Assembly: GCF_025677645.1 (NCBI RefSeq)
Contig: NZ_CP106879.1
Location: forward strand, 1,240,001 to 1,304,000
Origin: Curtobacterium poinsettiae
GTDB lineage: Bacteria > Actinomycetota > Actinomycetes > Actinomycetales > Microbacteriaceae
Direction of reading: 5' to 3'
DNA: 64,000 nucleotides
This document shows, in pieces, positions 42,547-50,379 of the stretch. The notes beneath the pieces are model-generated. The model saw nothing but the letters and a program-made list of their open reading frames with translations. It had not been told where the DNA came from and ran no database searches. How positions within the stretch are numbered: position 1 is the stretch's first letter; every line of letters begins with the position of its first letter. The position numbers were made by a program, and so were the translations under genes.

Positions 42547-43428
42547 ATGCACGTCTTCGTCACCGGCGGCACCGGCACCATCGGCACCGCGGTCGTCACC
42601 GAACTCATCGCCGCCGGGCACACCGTCACGGCACTGGCCCGGTCGGACCGGTCGGCAGCTGCCCTCATCGCCGCGGGGGCGACCCCCGCCCGCGGTGCAC
42701 TCACCGACCTCGACGTGCTGCGCGAGGGCGCGCGCTCCGCCGACGGCGTCGTCAGCCTCGCGTTCTCGAACGACTTCAGCTCGGCGGAGGCGCTCGAGCG
42801 GGGCATCGCCGAGGAGCGCGCCGCCATGGCCGCACTCGGCGAGGCGCTCGTCGGCAGCGACCGCCCGTTCGTCGTCGTCTCCGGCACGCCGTGGGAGTCC
42901 GGTCGAGCCTCGGTCGAGACCGACCCGCTCCCGCTCGAGGGGCCGGTCGCGGGTCGCGCCCGATCCGTCCTCGCCGCCCTCGAACTGGCGGCACGGGGCG
43001 TCCGAGTCTCGGCGATCCGGCTGCCGCGCACCGTGCACGCCGACGGCACGGGTGGGTTCGCGGGGATCCTGACGGAGACGGCCCGACAGGCGGGGGTCGC
43101 GGGCTACCCCGGCGACGGCGAGCAGCGGTGGCCCGCCGTGCACGCCGCGGACGCGGCGGTGCTGTTCCGGCTCGCGCTCGAAGGTGCTCCGGCGGGGACC
43201 GTCTGGCACGCGGTCGCCGACGAGGGCGACCGGGTGCGTGACCTGGCCGAGGTCATCGGGCGTCGGCTCGGCCTGCCGGTCGAGCGGGTGGCCGACGAGA
43301 CGTTCGGCGCGTTCGCGCCGATCTTCGCGATGGACCAGCCGGCGTCGAGTGCCCACACGCGCGAAGCGCTCGGCTGGGTCCCGACACACCCGAGCCTGCT
43401 CGAGGACCTGGAGAACGTGCAGCGCTGA
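42547..43428 (+). CDS. NAD(P)-binding protein, NmrA/atypical SDR
   Basis: A 293-residue protein with an N-terminal VTGGTGTIGTAVVTEL Rossmann motif (5-20). The classical YxxxK pair is not evident, so it is an atypical or extended SDR, perhaps a sensor or reductase of the NmrA/QOR2 group. RWPAVHAADAAVLFRLALE near 195 resembles the epimerase-family substrate domain. The ATG follows GAGGAG. Divergent from a TetR gene with a perfect operator, so expression is probably induced by the regulator's ligand. Confidence 0.86.
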   Translation: MHVFVTGGTGTIGTAVVTELIAAGHTVTALARSDRSAAALIAAGATPARGALTDLDVLREGARSADGVVSLAFSNDFSSAEALERGIAEERAAMAALGEALVGSDRPFVVVSGTPWESGRASVETDPLPLEGPVAGRARSVLAALELAARGVRVSAIRLPRTVHADGTGGFAGILTETARQAGVAGYPGDGEQRWPAVHAADAAVLFRLALEGAPAGTVWHAVADEGDRVRDLAEVIGRRLGLPVERVADETFGAFAPIFAMDQPASSAHTREALGWVPTHPSLLEDLENVQR

Positions 43429-43468
43429 GCGCCGCGGAGCACCGTCAGCGGTGGGCGGACGGCGCGCT

Positions 43469-43510
43469 GGACGGGAGGCGCGGTGCCGGGCCGCCACGGG
43501 CCTCCTGTCC
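43469..43510. repeat. Dispersed palindrome, copy 5
   Basis: GGACGGGAGGC / GCCTCCTGTCC with one mismatch, between the convergent SDR and DUF808 genes, 14 bases from the DUF808 stop. Confidence 0.65.
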
Positions 43511-43524
43511 GCCGTGCAGCCGCG

Positions 43525-44412
43525 TCAGTGCTGCCCGCCGCGCAGGCGGCCGATGCCGAGCACGATGCCGACGACGACCATGCCCAGCGCGAGGCCGGCC
43601 ACGGCCGACACGGCGGTGTCGGCGATCCACACGACGACGGGGCCTGCGGCCTCGAGTGCGTGCTCGATCACGTGCAGCAGGTCGTACGGCCCGTGCCAGA
43701 CGGTCTCGGCGAGGTTCGCGATGACCAGGTGTCCACCGACCCAGAGCATCGCGACCGTGCCGATGACGCTGATGACCCGGAAGACCATCGGCATCGCACG
43801 GACGATGCGGGCACCGATCCGGCGGGTGCGGCGGACGGAGTTCTTCATCATCTGCAGGCCGATGTCGTCGACCTTCACGAGTAGTGCCACGGCGCCGTAG
43901 ACGACCGCGGTCATGACCAGGCCGATCACGATCAGGGCGCCGAGCGTCGGCCAGAGCCCCAGGTCGGGGTCGAGGCCGGCAAGTGCGATGAGCATGATCT
44001 CGGTGCTCAGGATGAGGTCGGTGCGGATGGCGCCGAAGACGAGCTTCGGTTCGGTGACGGCCTCGTCGGACCCGCCCTCGTGGTGCACGCCGAACCACTC
44101 GGTGACCTTCTCGGCGCCTTCGAAGCACAGGTACGTGCCGCCGAGCAGCAGGAGCCACGGCAGCACGCCGGGCGCGAAGGCCGTCAGCAGCAGGGCCAGC
44201 GGGATGATGATGACGAACTTGTTGAACAGGCTGCCGAGCGCGATGCGCCCGACGACCGGGAGTTCACGAGCGGGCTCGAGGCCCTGCACGTACTGGGGCG
44301 TGACGGCGGCGTCGTCGATGACGACCCCGGCGGTCTTCGCGCTGGCCTTGAGGGCTGCGGAGAGGATGTCGTCCACCACGGCGAGCAATCCGACTGACAA
44401 TTCGTTCTCCAC
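43525..44412 (-). CDS. DUF808 family membrane protein (YedI-like)
   Basis: A 295-residue DUF808 protein. The family N-terminus LLAVVDDIL...SAKTAGVVIDDAAVTPQYVQG is at about 9-43, and about six membrane helices follow, with LPWLLLLGGTYLCFEGAEKV near 83-103 and FGAIRTDLILSTEIMLIAL near 125 well matched. The function is unknown; homologues may sense or respond to envelope stress. The GTG at 44412 is the likely start although a ribosome site is weak. Confidence 0.88.
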   Translation of the reverse strand: MENELSVGLLAVVDDILSAALKASAKTAGVVIDDAAVTPQYVQGLEPARELPVVGRIALGSLFNKFVIIIPLALLLTAFAPGVLPWLLLLGGTYLCFEGAEKVTEWFGVHHEGGSDEAVTEPKLVFGAIRTDLILSTEIMLIALAGLDPDLGLWPTLGALIVIGLVMTAVVYGAVALLVKVDDIGLQMMKNSVRRTRRIGARIVRAMPMVFRVISVIGTVAMLWVGGHLVIANLAETVWHGPYDLLHVIEHALEAAGPVVVWIADTAVSAVAGLALGMVVVGIVLGIGRLRGGQH

Positions 44413-44482
44413 TCGTCTGACCTGTGACCGTGCACAGCGTAGTGGCCGCGGGGCATCCTGAACGCCAGCCACCGGACGTCCG

Positions 44483-44488
44483 TAGGCT
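44483..44488 (+). promoter_or_regulatory. Leaderless -10 for the 89-residue gene
   Basis: TAGGCT ends six bases before the ATG at 44495. Confidence 0.5.
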
Positions 44489-44494
44489 CGCGGC

Positions 44495-44764
44495 ATGGCT
44501 GACTTCACCGCATCCCAGGCCGCCGTCGTCCGGATCGAGCGTTCCGAGCAGGGGCGCTGGGACCTCTCCGTCATCAGCGACGCCGGTGTCGCGATGGGGC
44601 ACGGGGTGTACCTGTTCGACGCGGCCCAGGACGACGCCGAGGACGAGCAGGCCGCAGCCCTCGACTTCGTGCGCGACTACGGGTTCCGGTTCGAGCGCGA
44701 CGCGGTGCAGGCCGACGGTCCCGACGCCTTCTGGGCGCCGCTGCTGCCGTCCGACCAGCAGTAG
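44495..44764 (+). CDS. Hypothetical protein, 89 residues
   Basis: A small acidic soluble protein: an N-terminal beta region with VVRIERSEQGRWDLSVISDAG, then an acidic helix (DDAEDEQAAALDFVRDYG) and a short C-terminal strand. No family recognised. Leaderless ATG below TAGGCT. It lies between the DUF808 gene and a VOC gene, in the opposite direction to both. Confidence 0.65.
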   Translation: MADFTASQAAVVRIERSEQGRWDLSVISDAGVAMGHGVYLFDAAQDDAEDEQAAALDFVRDYGFRFERDAVQADGPDAFWAPLLPSDQQ

Positions 44765-44797
44765 GCGCTGCAGCGCGCGGGACGCAGCGCGCCTGGG

Positions 44798-45208
44798 TCA
44801 GCGTGCCGAGCCCTCGAACCCGATCAGCCAAATGACCCCGAACGCGTCACGGACGGTGCCGTCCCAGTCGCCCCACGGCCGCTGCTGCAGCGGGTCGACG
44901 ACCGTACCGCCCTCGGCGAGCCGGTCGAACCACCGACGCAGGACGTCCGGTTCCGCAGCGCCGAGCAGTGAGAAGAGCAGCCCCGTCGCCGAGAACGGGG
45001 TGTCGCCCTCGCTCGCGTCCGCGGCGAACAGCTGCAGCTCGCCGGTCAGCTGGCCGTGCGCGACGGCGTCGGCCGGACCGTCCGTGCGGGAGAAGTCCGC
45101 ATAGGTCGCGATCCGCACCTCGCCACCGAACACCCGCTGCCAGTGCTCGAGGGCACGCCTGGCGGTGCCGGCGAACTGGAAGTACGGCGCGGGTCCGGTC
45201 GTGTGCAT
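44798..45208 (-). CDS. PhnB-like VOC protein
   Basis: A 136-residue VOC protein of the PhnB/3-demethylubiquinone-methyltransferase-like group: APYFQFAGTARRALEHWQRVFGGEV at the start, GLLFSLLGAAEPDVLRRWFDRLAEGG in the middle, and QQRPWGDWDGTVRDAFGVIWLI at the end, where the family places D-x-FGxxW. Despite the name, these proteins are not methyltransferases; substrates are mostly unknown. The ATG at 45208 lies seven bases after TACCTT, which excludes the upstream TTG. Confidence 0.87.
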   Translation of the reverse strand: MHTTGPAPYFQFAGTARRALEHWQRVFGGEVRIATYADFSRTDGPADAVAHGQLTGELQLFAADASEGDTPFSATGLLFSLLGAAEPDVLRRWFDRLAEGGTVVDPLQQRPWGDWDGTVRDAFGVIWLIGFEGSAR

Positions 45209-45215
45209 GCCCGGC

Positions 45216-45221
45216 AAGGTA
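45216..45221 (-). promoter_or_regulatory. Leaderless -10 for the PhnB-like gene
   Basis: TACCTT on the minus strand ends seven bases before the ATG at 45208. Confidence 0.5.
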
Positions 45222-45256
45222 CTCCGGCGTGCGGCGCCGGGGAAGCCCGGGGTTCG

Positions 45257-45835
45257 TCAGTCGAGCAGCGCCAGTGCGCGCTCCACGACGTCCTCCGGTC
45301 GTCCGTCGCCGTGCAGGGCCCACCAGGTGAGTGCGGCGCTCGCGGCGGCGGCCAGCGTGTGGGCGCGCACGGCGGCGGCGAGGTCGTCGGCGGTGCCCCC
45401 GTCCCGCTCGGCCACGTACCGCAGGATCTCGTCGGTCAGGGCCGTGACCGTGGCTGCGCCGACGTGCTCGAGCGACGGGTTCGCGCGGATGACCCGGAGT
45501 CGGTGCCGGGTGACCTCGACCGCGTCGTCCGGGAACGTCGCACCGATCCGGTAGGCCGCCCGGAGCGCGACCGCCGAGGGCTCGTCGGCCGGCCGTGCCC
45601 GGAGGGCTTCGCGGAACCGTGCTGCGAACTCGTCGAGACCTCCCCACACCAGCGTCGCCTTGTTCGGGAACAGCCGGAAGAGCGACCGGCGACTGACCCC
45701 GGCCGCCGCGGCGACGTCGTCCATCGACACCGCGTCGAAGCCCTGGTCGTCGAACAGCCGGAGTGCGACGAGGGACACGGCGTCGGGGTCGATGGTGCGC
45801 GGGCGCCCCGTCGGACGGTCGTTCGTCGAGCTCAT
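45257..45835 (-). CDS. TetR family transcriptional regulator
   Basis: A 192-residue TetR. The HTH is SMDDVAAAAGVSRRSLFRLFPNKATLVWGG near 37-66, close to the MftR-like subgroup; MDDVAAAAGVSRRSLFR is a standard recognition helix. The ATG at 45835 is preceded by AAAGGT. It faces the SDR gene at 45904, with GCACTGAGTGC and a TATAAC box between them, so it most likely represses that gene and itself. Confidence 0.9.
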   Translation of the reverse strand: MSSTNDRPTGRPRTIDPDAVSLVALRLFDDQGFDAVSMDDVAAAAGVSRRSLFRLFPNKATLVWGGLDEFAARFREALRARPADEPSAVALRAAYRIGATFPDDAVEVTRHRLRVIRANPSLEHVGAATVTALTDEILRYVAERDGGTADDLAAAVRAHTLAAAASAALTWWALHGDGRPEDVVERALALLD

Positions 45836-45847
45836 GGAGACCTTTCG

Positions 45848-45858
45848 GCACTGAGTGC
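45848..45858. promoter_or_regulatory. Operator GCACT-G-AGTGC next to a TATAAC box
   Basis: A perfect 5-bp inverted repeat abutting TATAAC (45859-45864) in the 68-bp space between divergent TetR and SDR genes. The TATA box reads well in both directions. Confidence 0.5.
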
Positions 45859-45903
45859 TATAACCGGTGTGGCGCAGCGAGCGCCTCTCATCGAGGAGAC
45901 GAC

Positions 45904-46665
45904 ATGACCGACACCACCACCGCCGGACGGTTCACCGGCAGGACCATCATCGTCACCGGAGCGGGTTCCGGCATCGGACGCGCCACGGCGACGCGCATCG
46001 CGAACGAGGGCGGCCGCGTCATCGCGACCGACGTCGTGACCGAGCGGCTCGACGCACTCCGCACGGAACTGGAGGGCTTCGCCGTGGAGACCGTCGTCGG
46101 TGACGTCGCCGCGAGCGAGACCATCGACGCACTCATCGCGGCCGCCGGTGACCGGGTGGACGGACTCGCCAACGTCGCCGGCATCATGGACGCGTTCCTG
46201 CCGCCGGACGAGGTCGACGACGCCACCTGGGAGCGTGTCTTCAGCGTCAACGTCACGGGCCCGATGCGCCTGACCCGCGCCGTGCTGCCCCTGATGATCG
46301 CCGCCGGCAAGGGGTCGGTCGTGAACGTCGCGTCCGAGGCCGCCTTGAAGGCCTCGGCCGCCGGCGCTGCCTACACCTCGTCCAAGCACGCCATCGCCGG
46401 GTACACCAAGAGCGTCGCGTTCTTCCACGGGCCGCAGGGCATCCGGGCGAACGCCGTGGCACCGGGTGCGGTCGCCACGAACATCGAGGCGCCGATGCGC
46501 AGCGAGTACGCGGCTCGCCGGGTCGGTCCGATCATGCAGACCACCATCCCGCCGGTCGCCCAGCCCGAGCAGCTCGCCGCCGCCATCACCTGGCTGCTGA
46601 GCGACGACTCGGCGAACGTCAACGGCGCGGTGCTGCCGAGCGACGGTGGCTGGTCCGTCGTCTGA
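45904..46665 (+). CDS. Classical SDR oxidoreductase
   Basis: A 253-residue classical SDR. TGAGSGIGRA (19-28) binds the cofactor, LANVAGI the adenine loop, VVNVASEAAL carries the catalytic serine, and AYTSSKHAIAGYTKS gives Y and K. The C-terminal VNGAVLPSDGGWS is standard. Similar to 3-oxoacyl-ACP reductase/glucose dehydrogenase-type SDRs; the exact substrate cannot be read. The ATG follows GAGGAG. Regulated by the divergent TetR, and followed by a perfect 38-bp palindrome. Confidence 0.9.
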   Translation: MTDTTTAGRFTGRTIIVTGAGSGIGRATATRIANEGGRVIATDVVTERLDALRTELEGFAVETVVGDVAASETIDALIAAAGDRVDGLANVAGIMDAFLPPDEVDDATWERVFSVNVTGPMRLTRAVLPLMIAAGKGSVVNVASEAALKASAAGAAYTSSKHAIAGYTKSVAFFHGPQGIRANAVAPGAVATNIEAPMRSEYAARRVGPIMQTTIPPVAQPEQLAAAITWLLSDDSANVNGAVLPSDGGWSVV

Positions 46666-46682
46666 CGCTGACCACCTGACGA

Positions 46683-46720
46683 ACGGGAGGCCCGTGGCGG
46701 CGCCGCCACGGGCCTCCCGT
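46683..46720. repeat. Dispersed palindrome, copy 6 (perfect, no loop)
   Basis: A 38-bp perfect palindrome, half ACGGGAGGCCCGTGGCGGC, 17 bases after the SDR stop. Confidence 0.85.
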
Positions 46721-46784
46721 CCGCCTTCGGCCACGTCGACGACGCGCGGTTCCTTCCCAGAGCGCGTGCGCTGGAATGCGGAAC

Positions 46785-46823
46785 CGGGCGTACCGGGCCG
46801 GAAGTTCCTGCCCGGTACGCCCG
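46785..46823 (-). terminator. Terminator of the TetR gene at 46854
   Basis: A perfect 14-bp stem CGGGCGTACCGGGC / GCCCGGTACGCCCG with an 11-base loop, 30 bases past the TetR stop. Different sequence from the adjacent dispersed palindrome, so the convergent genes have separate terminators. Confidence 0.75.
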
Positions 46824-46853
46824 ATCCGACACGGCGAGCCAGCGGCCGGCGGC

Positions 46854-47441
46854 TCAGGAGACGAGCGCCGCCATCTCGCGCACGACGGAACGGAGCCGAT
46901 CCGCGAGCTCGTCGTTGCTCCGCACGGTCTCGCGGTGCGCCGCCTCGCTGAGCGCGGACATCACCAGGGTCACGGCGGTGCGGGCGGTCTGCGCGTCGGT
47001 GCGGGTGCCGACGACGCTGAGCAGGGACTGGCGCGACTCGGCCATCCACCGCATCACCATCGCGGACATCTCCGGCCGGAGCACGAGCAGCTCCTTCATG
47101 CGACGGCGGTCCTGCGAGAGCGGGACGGTCGCCGCGACCAGGGTGCACAGGTCGTCGACGAGGGCGCCGTCGGCCTCGACGAACCGGGCCGCGGCACGCT
47201 CCGGGACCTCGACGGAATCGAGCCCGAGCGCCGCGTGCGCCTTCGACGAGAAGTAGTTGAAGAAGGTGCGGGGGGAGACGTCGGCGTCGGCGCAGATCTG
47301 CTCGACCGTGACGCCGTCGAGCCCGTGCGCCGACACCAGGGTGAGCGCTGCGTCGTGCAGTGCCTGTCGGGTCTGCTGCTTCTTCCGTTCACGCAGCGTG
47401 CACGGCTCCGTTGCCGCAGCCACTGCCGGTGTGGTGATCAC
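46854..47441 (-). CDS. TetR family transcriptional regulator
   Basis: A 195-residue TetR with HTH TVEQICADADVSPRTFFNYFSSKAHAAL near 43-70, a pattern common in regulators of drug efflux pumps. The GTG at 47441 follows AGGAG by five bases. It lies 81 bases downstream of the DHA2 efflux gene on the same strand, so it is probably co-transcribed and may feed back on the pump, while a MarR regulator lies on the other side. Confidence 0.9.
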   Translation of the reverse strand: MITTPAVAAATEPCTLRERKKQQTRQALHDAALTLVSAHGLDGVTVEQICADADVSPRTFFNYFSSKAHAALGLDSVEVPERAAARFVEADGALVDDLCTLVAATVPLSQDRRRMKELLVLRPEMSAMVMRWMAESRQSLLSVVGTRTDAQTARTAVTLVMSALSEAAHRETVRSNDELADRLRSVVREMAALVS

Positions 47442-47522
47442 GTGGACTCCTGGCGGTTGATGTGTCTGTGTGTGGGAGGGGCGCCCGCCCGGAAAGGGGG
47501 CACGGACGGACGCCCCGGTCGG

Positions 47523-49727
47523 TCACCGACGGTGCGTCGGCGTGGATCCGGTCGAACCCTGTCCGGTCGAACCCGATCCGGTCGGTACGGACCCGGTCAT
47601 CGGTCCGGTGAACGAGCCGGCCTCGGCTGCTGCGGCACCCGCCTCGGCCTCGAGCTGCGCCTCGGCGGACATGTCGGCCTGCTCCTGGAGCGCGGAACGC
47701 TGGCGCAGCGGCGGCACCCGGAAGAACCAGGTCAGTACGAACGCGAGCAGGATGACGCCGAGACCGACCCAGTAGATCGTCACGGACGAGGCGTTGAAGC
47801 CCGCCATGAACGGCCGGGTCAGGCGGCTGTCGGCACCGGTCAGGAACGAGGTGTCGTTCGTGCTGGTGGCGCTGTCGCTCGTGCTGGTGCCGTCGTCGAT
47901 CTTCTTCGCCAGCTCCGGGGTGAGCTCGTCGACCCAGTAGGAGCGCTGGTCGGCGTTCGACCAGTCGACGGACACGGTGCCGCCCTGCACGCTGGCGTGC
48001 GCCTGGTCGGCGACCTGCTCGAGCGCGGACTGCTCGGCGGCCGGCGTGGCCGCCGCGACCTGCTGGTCGATGACGCTCTGCGCTGCTGCGGCGGGCACGG
48101 CACCTGCGGTGACCTGCTGCTGCACGGCCGCGGTGACCTGCTCGGTGACCGCGGCGTCGGCGGCCTGCTCCGCCTTCGCCGAGGCCGCGTCGAGCTGCGA
48201 CTGCACGGTCTTCGTCAGCGGGGTGACGACGGGCGTCCAGATCTTGTCCATGGCACCCTGGTTCGCCTTCGCGCTGGCGACGGTCGGGTTGAGCGCGGCG
48301 TCGAGTGCCGGACCGAGGTCCTTCTCGTTCGCCGTGGCCGTCAGGATGTTCGCCGGCATCACCGAGAACAGGATGGACAGCAGCACGGCGGTGCCGAGCG
48401 TGCCACCGATCTGACGGAAGAACGTGGCGGACGACGTGGCGACGCCCATGTCGCGGGCCTCGACGGATCCCTGCGACGCCAGGGTCAGCGACTGCATGAC
48501 CGATCCGAGGCCGAGGCCGATGAGGAACATGCCGATCATCAGGAACCAGAGCGGCTTGTCGATCGTCATGAAGGTCAGGACGACGTAGCCGGCGGAGACG
48601 AGCGCGGTGCCGATGACCGGGAAGATCCGGTACCGGCCGACGCGTGCGACGATCTGACCCGAGGTGATCGAGGCGATCATGAGACCACCGACGAGCGGCA
48701 GGGTGGCGAAGCCGGACTCGGTCGGGGTCAGTCCGACGACGATCTGCAGGTAGAGCGGGATGGTGAGCATCGCGCCGAACATCGCGAAGCCGACCAGGAA
48801 CCCGATGACGGTCGCCATCGAGAACGTGCCCGAGCGGAACAGCTTGAGCGGGATGATCGCCGCGTCGCCCATCTTCGACTCGATGAGCAGCAGACCGATC
48901 AGGCCGACGACACCGACGACGTAGCAGGCGATGGCGGCGGGGGAGCCCCAGCCCCAGATGCGGCCCTGTTCCGCGACGAGCAGGAGCGGCACGAGGGTGA
49001 CGATGACGGCGGTCGCGCCCCACCAGTCGACCTTCGGCTTCGCGTCGCCGGCGCCGTGCACCTTCGGCAGGTGCAGGAACACGATGACCATGAGGAGCGC
49101 GGCGACGCCGATCGGCACGTTGATCAGGAGCACCCAGCGCCAGCCCGTGATCCACAGGATCTCGGAGGAACCGGCGAGCAGACCGCCGATGAGCGGGCCG
49201 ATGACGGACGAGATGCCGAAGACGGCGAGGAAGTACCCCTGGTACTTGGCGCGCTCCCGCGGGGCGAGGATGTCGCCCATGATCGCCAGCGGCAGCGACA
49301 TCAGCGCGCCGGCACCGATGCCCTGCACCGCGCGGAAGGCGGCGAGCATGAGCATCGAGGTCGACATCGACGACAGGACGGCGCCGAGGATGAAGACGAC
49401 GATGCCGAAGATGTACAGCGGGCGCCGGCCGAAGATGTCGGAGAGCTTGCCGTAGATCGGCGTCGCGATCGTCGAGGTGATGAGGTAGGCGGTCGTCACC
49501 CAGGCCTGCTGGTCGAGCCCGTGCAGGTCGTCGCCGATCGTGCGGATCGCCGTGCCGAACACCGTCTGGCCGAGCGAGGACAGGAACATGCCCGCCATCA
49601 GGCCGTAGATCACCAGGAGGATCTGACGGTGGGTCATCAGCGGCTGCTGGCCGGCGCCCCCGGAGGCCGCTGGGGCCTCGGCGGTGTGCCGACCGTGCTG
49701 CACCGGGACGGGTGCGGTGGCGGTCAT
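47523..49727 (-). CDS. DHA2 (EmrB/QacA) family drug efflux MFS transporter with large extracellular insert
   Basis: A 734-residue, 14-helix transporter. The family motifs include GTAIRTIGDDL near 60, WVTTAYLITSTIATPIYGKL near 75-94, DIFGRRPLY near 97 and GIGAGALMSLP near 137. Between helices 13 and 14 (about residues 490-660) lies a long Ala/Gln/Thr-rich segment, mostly helical, that would sit outside the membrane. A Gly/Ser/Thr-rich cytoplasmic tail follows. The ATG follows AAAAAGGAG. The promoter has -35 TTGCTT (49797-49792) and -10 TATCGT (49774-49769) overlapped by MarR boxes. Confidence 0.92.
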   Translation of the reverse strand: MTATAPVPVQHGRHTAEAPAASGGAGQQPLMTHRQILLVIYGLMAGMFLSSLGQTVFGTAIRTIGDDLHGLDQQAWVTTAYLITSTIATPIYGKLSDIFGRRPLYIFGIVVFILGAVLSSMSTSMLMLAAFRAVQGIGAGALMSLPLAIMGDILAPRERAKYQGYFLAVFGISSVIGPLIGGLLAGSSEILWITGWRWVLLINVPIGVAALLMVIVFLHLPKVHGAGDAKPKVDWWGATAVIVTLVPLLLVAEQGRIWGWGSPAAIACYVVGVVGLIGLLLIESKMGDAAIIPLKLFRSGTFSMATVIGFLVGFAMFGAMLTIPLYLQIVVGLTPTESGFATLPLVGGLMIASITSGQIVARVGRYRIFPVIGTALVSAGYVVLTFMTIDKPLWFLMIGMFLIGLGLGSVMQSLTLASQGSVEARDMGVATSSATFFRQIGGTLGTAVLLSILFSVMPANILTATANEKDLGPALDAALNPTVASAKANQGAMDKIWTPVVTPLTKTVQSQLDAASAKAEQAADAAVTEQVTAAVQQQVTAGAVPAAAAQSVIDQQVAAATPAAEQSALEQVADQAHASVQGGTVSVDWSNADQRSYWVDELTPELAKKIDDGTSTSDSATSTNDTSFLTGADSRLTRPFMAGFNASSVTIYWVGLGVILLAFVLTWFFRVPPLRQRSALQEQADMSAEAQLEAEAGAAAAEAGSFTGPMTGSVPTGSGSTGQGSTGSTPTHRR

Positions 49728-49754
49728 CGAACTCCTTTTTCTGACTGTGAAACT

Positions 49755-49798
49755 TTGCAGACCGCGCAACGATACATCTGTTGCTTCCGGCAAGCAAC
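49755..49798. promoter_or_regulatory. MarR operator boxes over the efflux promoter
   Basis: TTGC-N7-GCAA (49755-49769) and GTTGCTT-N5-AAGCAAC (49780-49798), the latter containing TTGC-N5-GCAA. They cover the -35 and the bases below the -10 of the efflux gene and lie in the divergent region with the MarR gene. Confidence 0.7.
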
Positions 49799-49811
49799 TA
49801 AATGTGCCCGC

Positions 49812-49817
49812 TACGCT
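49812..49817 (+). promoter_or_regulatory. Leaderless -10 for the MarR gene
   Basis: TACGCT ends six bases before the GTG at 49824. Confidence 0.55.
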
Positions 49818-49823
49818 GAGCGC

Positions 49824-50288
49824 GTGACCGACGACCGGCGTGCCGCCGAGCGACTCCTGCGATCCCAGCTCGACCGGCTGTGGGTCCGGCAGACCCTGCG
49901 CTCTTCGCTCATCGAGTCCCGCGGTGGCCTCGACCCGACGGCCCGCGTGATCCTGCGAGCCGTCGCCGGGCACGGGCCGGTCCGGGCGACCGCGATCGCC
50001 GACGCGACGGGGCTGTCACGCCCGGTGATCAGCCGCCGGGTCGCCTCGCTGATCGAGGCCGAGCACCTGATCGGGTCGCCCGACCCCGCGGACGGCCGCG
50101 CCACGCTCGTCACGCTCGCCCCCTCCGGCCGACGGCTGCTCGACGAGCTGGACGCCGCCGGGGCCGAGGTGTTCGACGACCTGACGGAGGAGTTCGCCTC
50201 CGACGAGCTGCGCTCGCTCGCCGAGATGCTGACGCGACTGAACGACCGGGCGGACGCGGTCCTGGGGATCGGCACCACGCGCTCCTGA
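49824..50288 (+). CDS. MarR family transcriptional regulator
   Basis: A 154-residue MarR with winged helix VRATAIADATGLSRPVISRRVASLIEAEHLIG near 53-84 and wing DPADGRATLVTLAPSG. Divergent from the DHA2 pump, with TTGC/GCAA boxes over the pump promoter, the usual layout of a MarR repressor and its efflux target. The GTG is leaderless. A perfect copy of the dispersed palindrome follows 13 bases after its stop. Confidence 0.9.
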   Translation: MTDDRRAAERLLRSQLDRLWVRQTLRSSLIESRGGLDPTARVILRAVAGHGPVRATAIADATGLSRPVISRRVASLIEAEHLIGSPDPADGRATLVTLAPSGRRLLDELDAAGAEVFDDLTEEFASDELRSLAEMLTRLNDRADAVLGIGTTRS

Positions 50289-50300
50289 GGTGACCGAGGG

Positions 50301-50348
50301 CAGGGACGGGAGGCCCGTGGCGGCGTCGCCACGGGCCTCCCGTCCCTG
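50301..50348. repeat. Dispersed palindrome, copy 7
   Basis: A perfect 22-bp stem beginning CAGGGACGGGAGGCCCGTGG, loop GCGT, 12 bases after the MarR stop. Confidence 0.85.
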
Positions 50349-50366
50349 CGGAGCGCGCATCCGAGA

Positions 50367-50372
50367 TACCGT
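50367..50372 (+). promoter_or_regulatory. Leaderless -10 for the DEAD-box gene
   Basis: TACCGT ends seven bases before the ATG at 50380. Confidence 0.55.
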
Positions 50373-50379
50373 TGGTGGT

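Noticed and set aside
46776..50288. A 1170-codon open frame on the plus strand
   Set aside because: It runs antisense through the DHA2 transporter and TetR genes; both real genes have motifs and ribosome sites. Only its last 155 codons (the MarR gene) are real.
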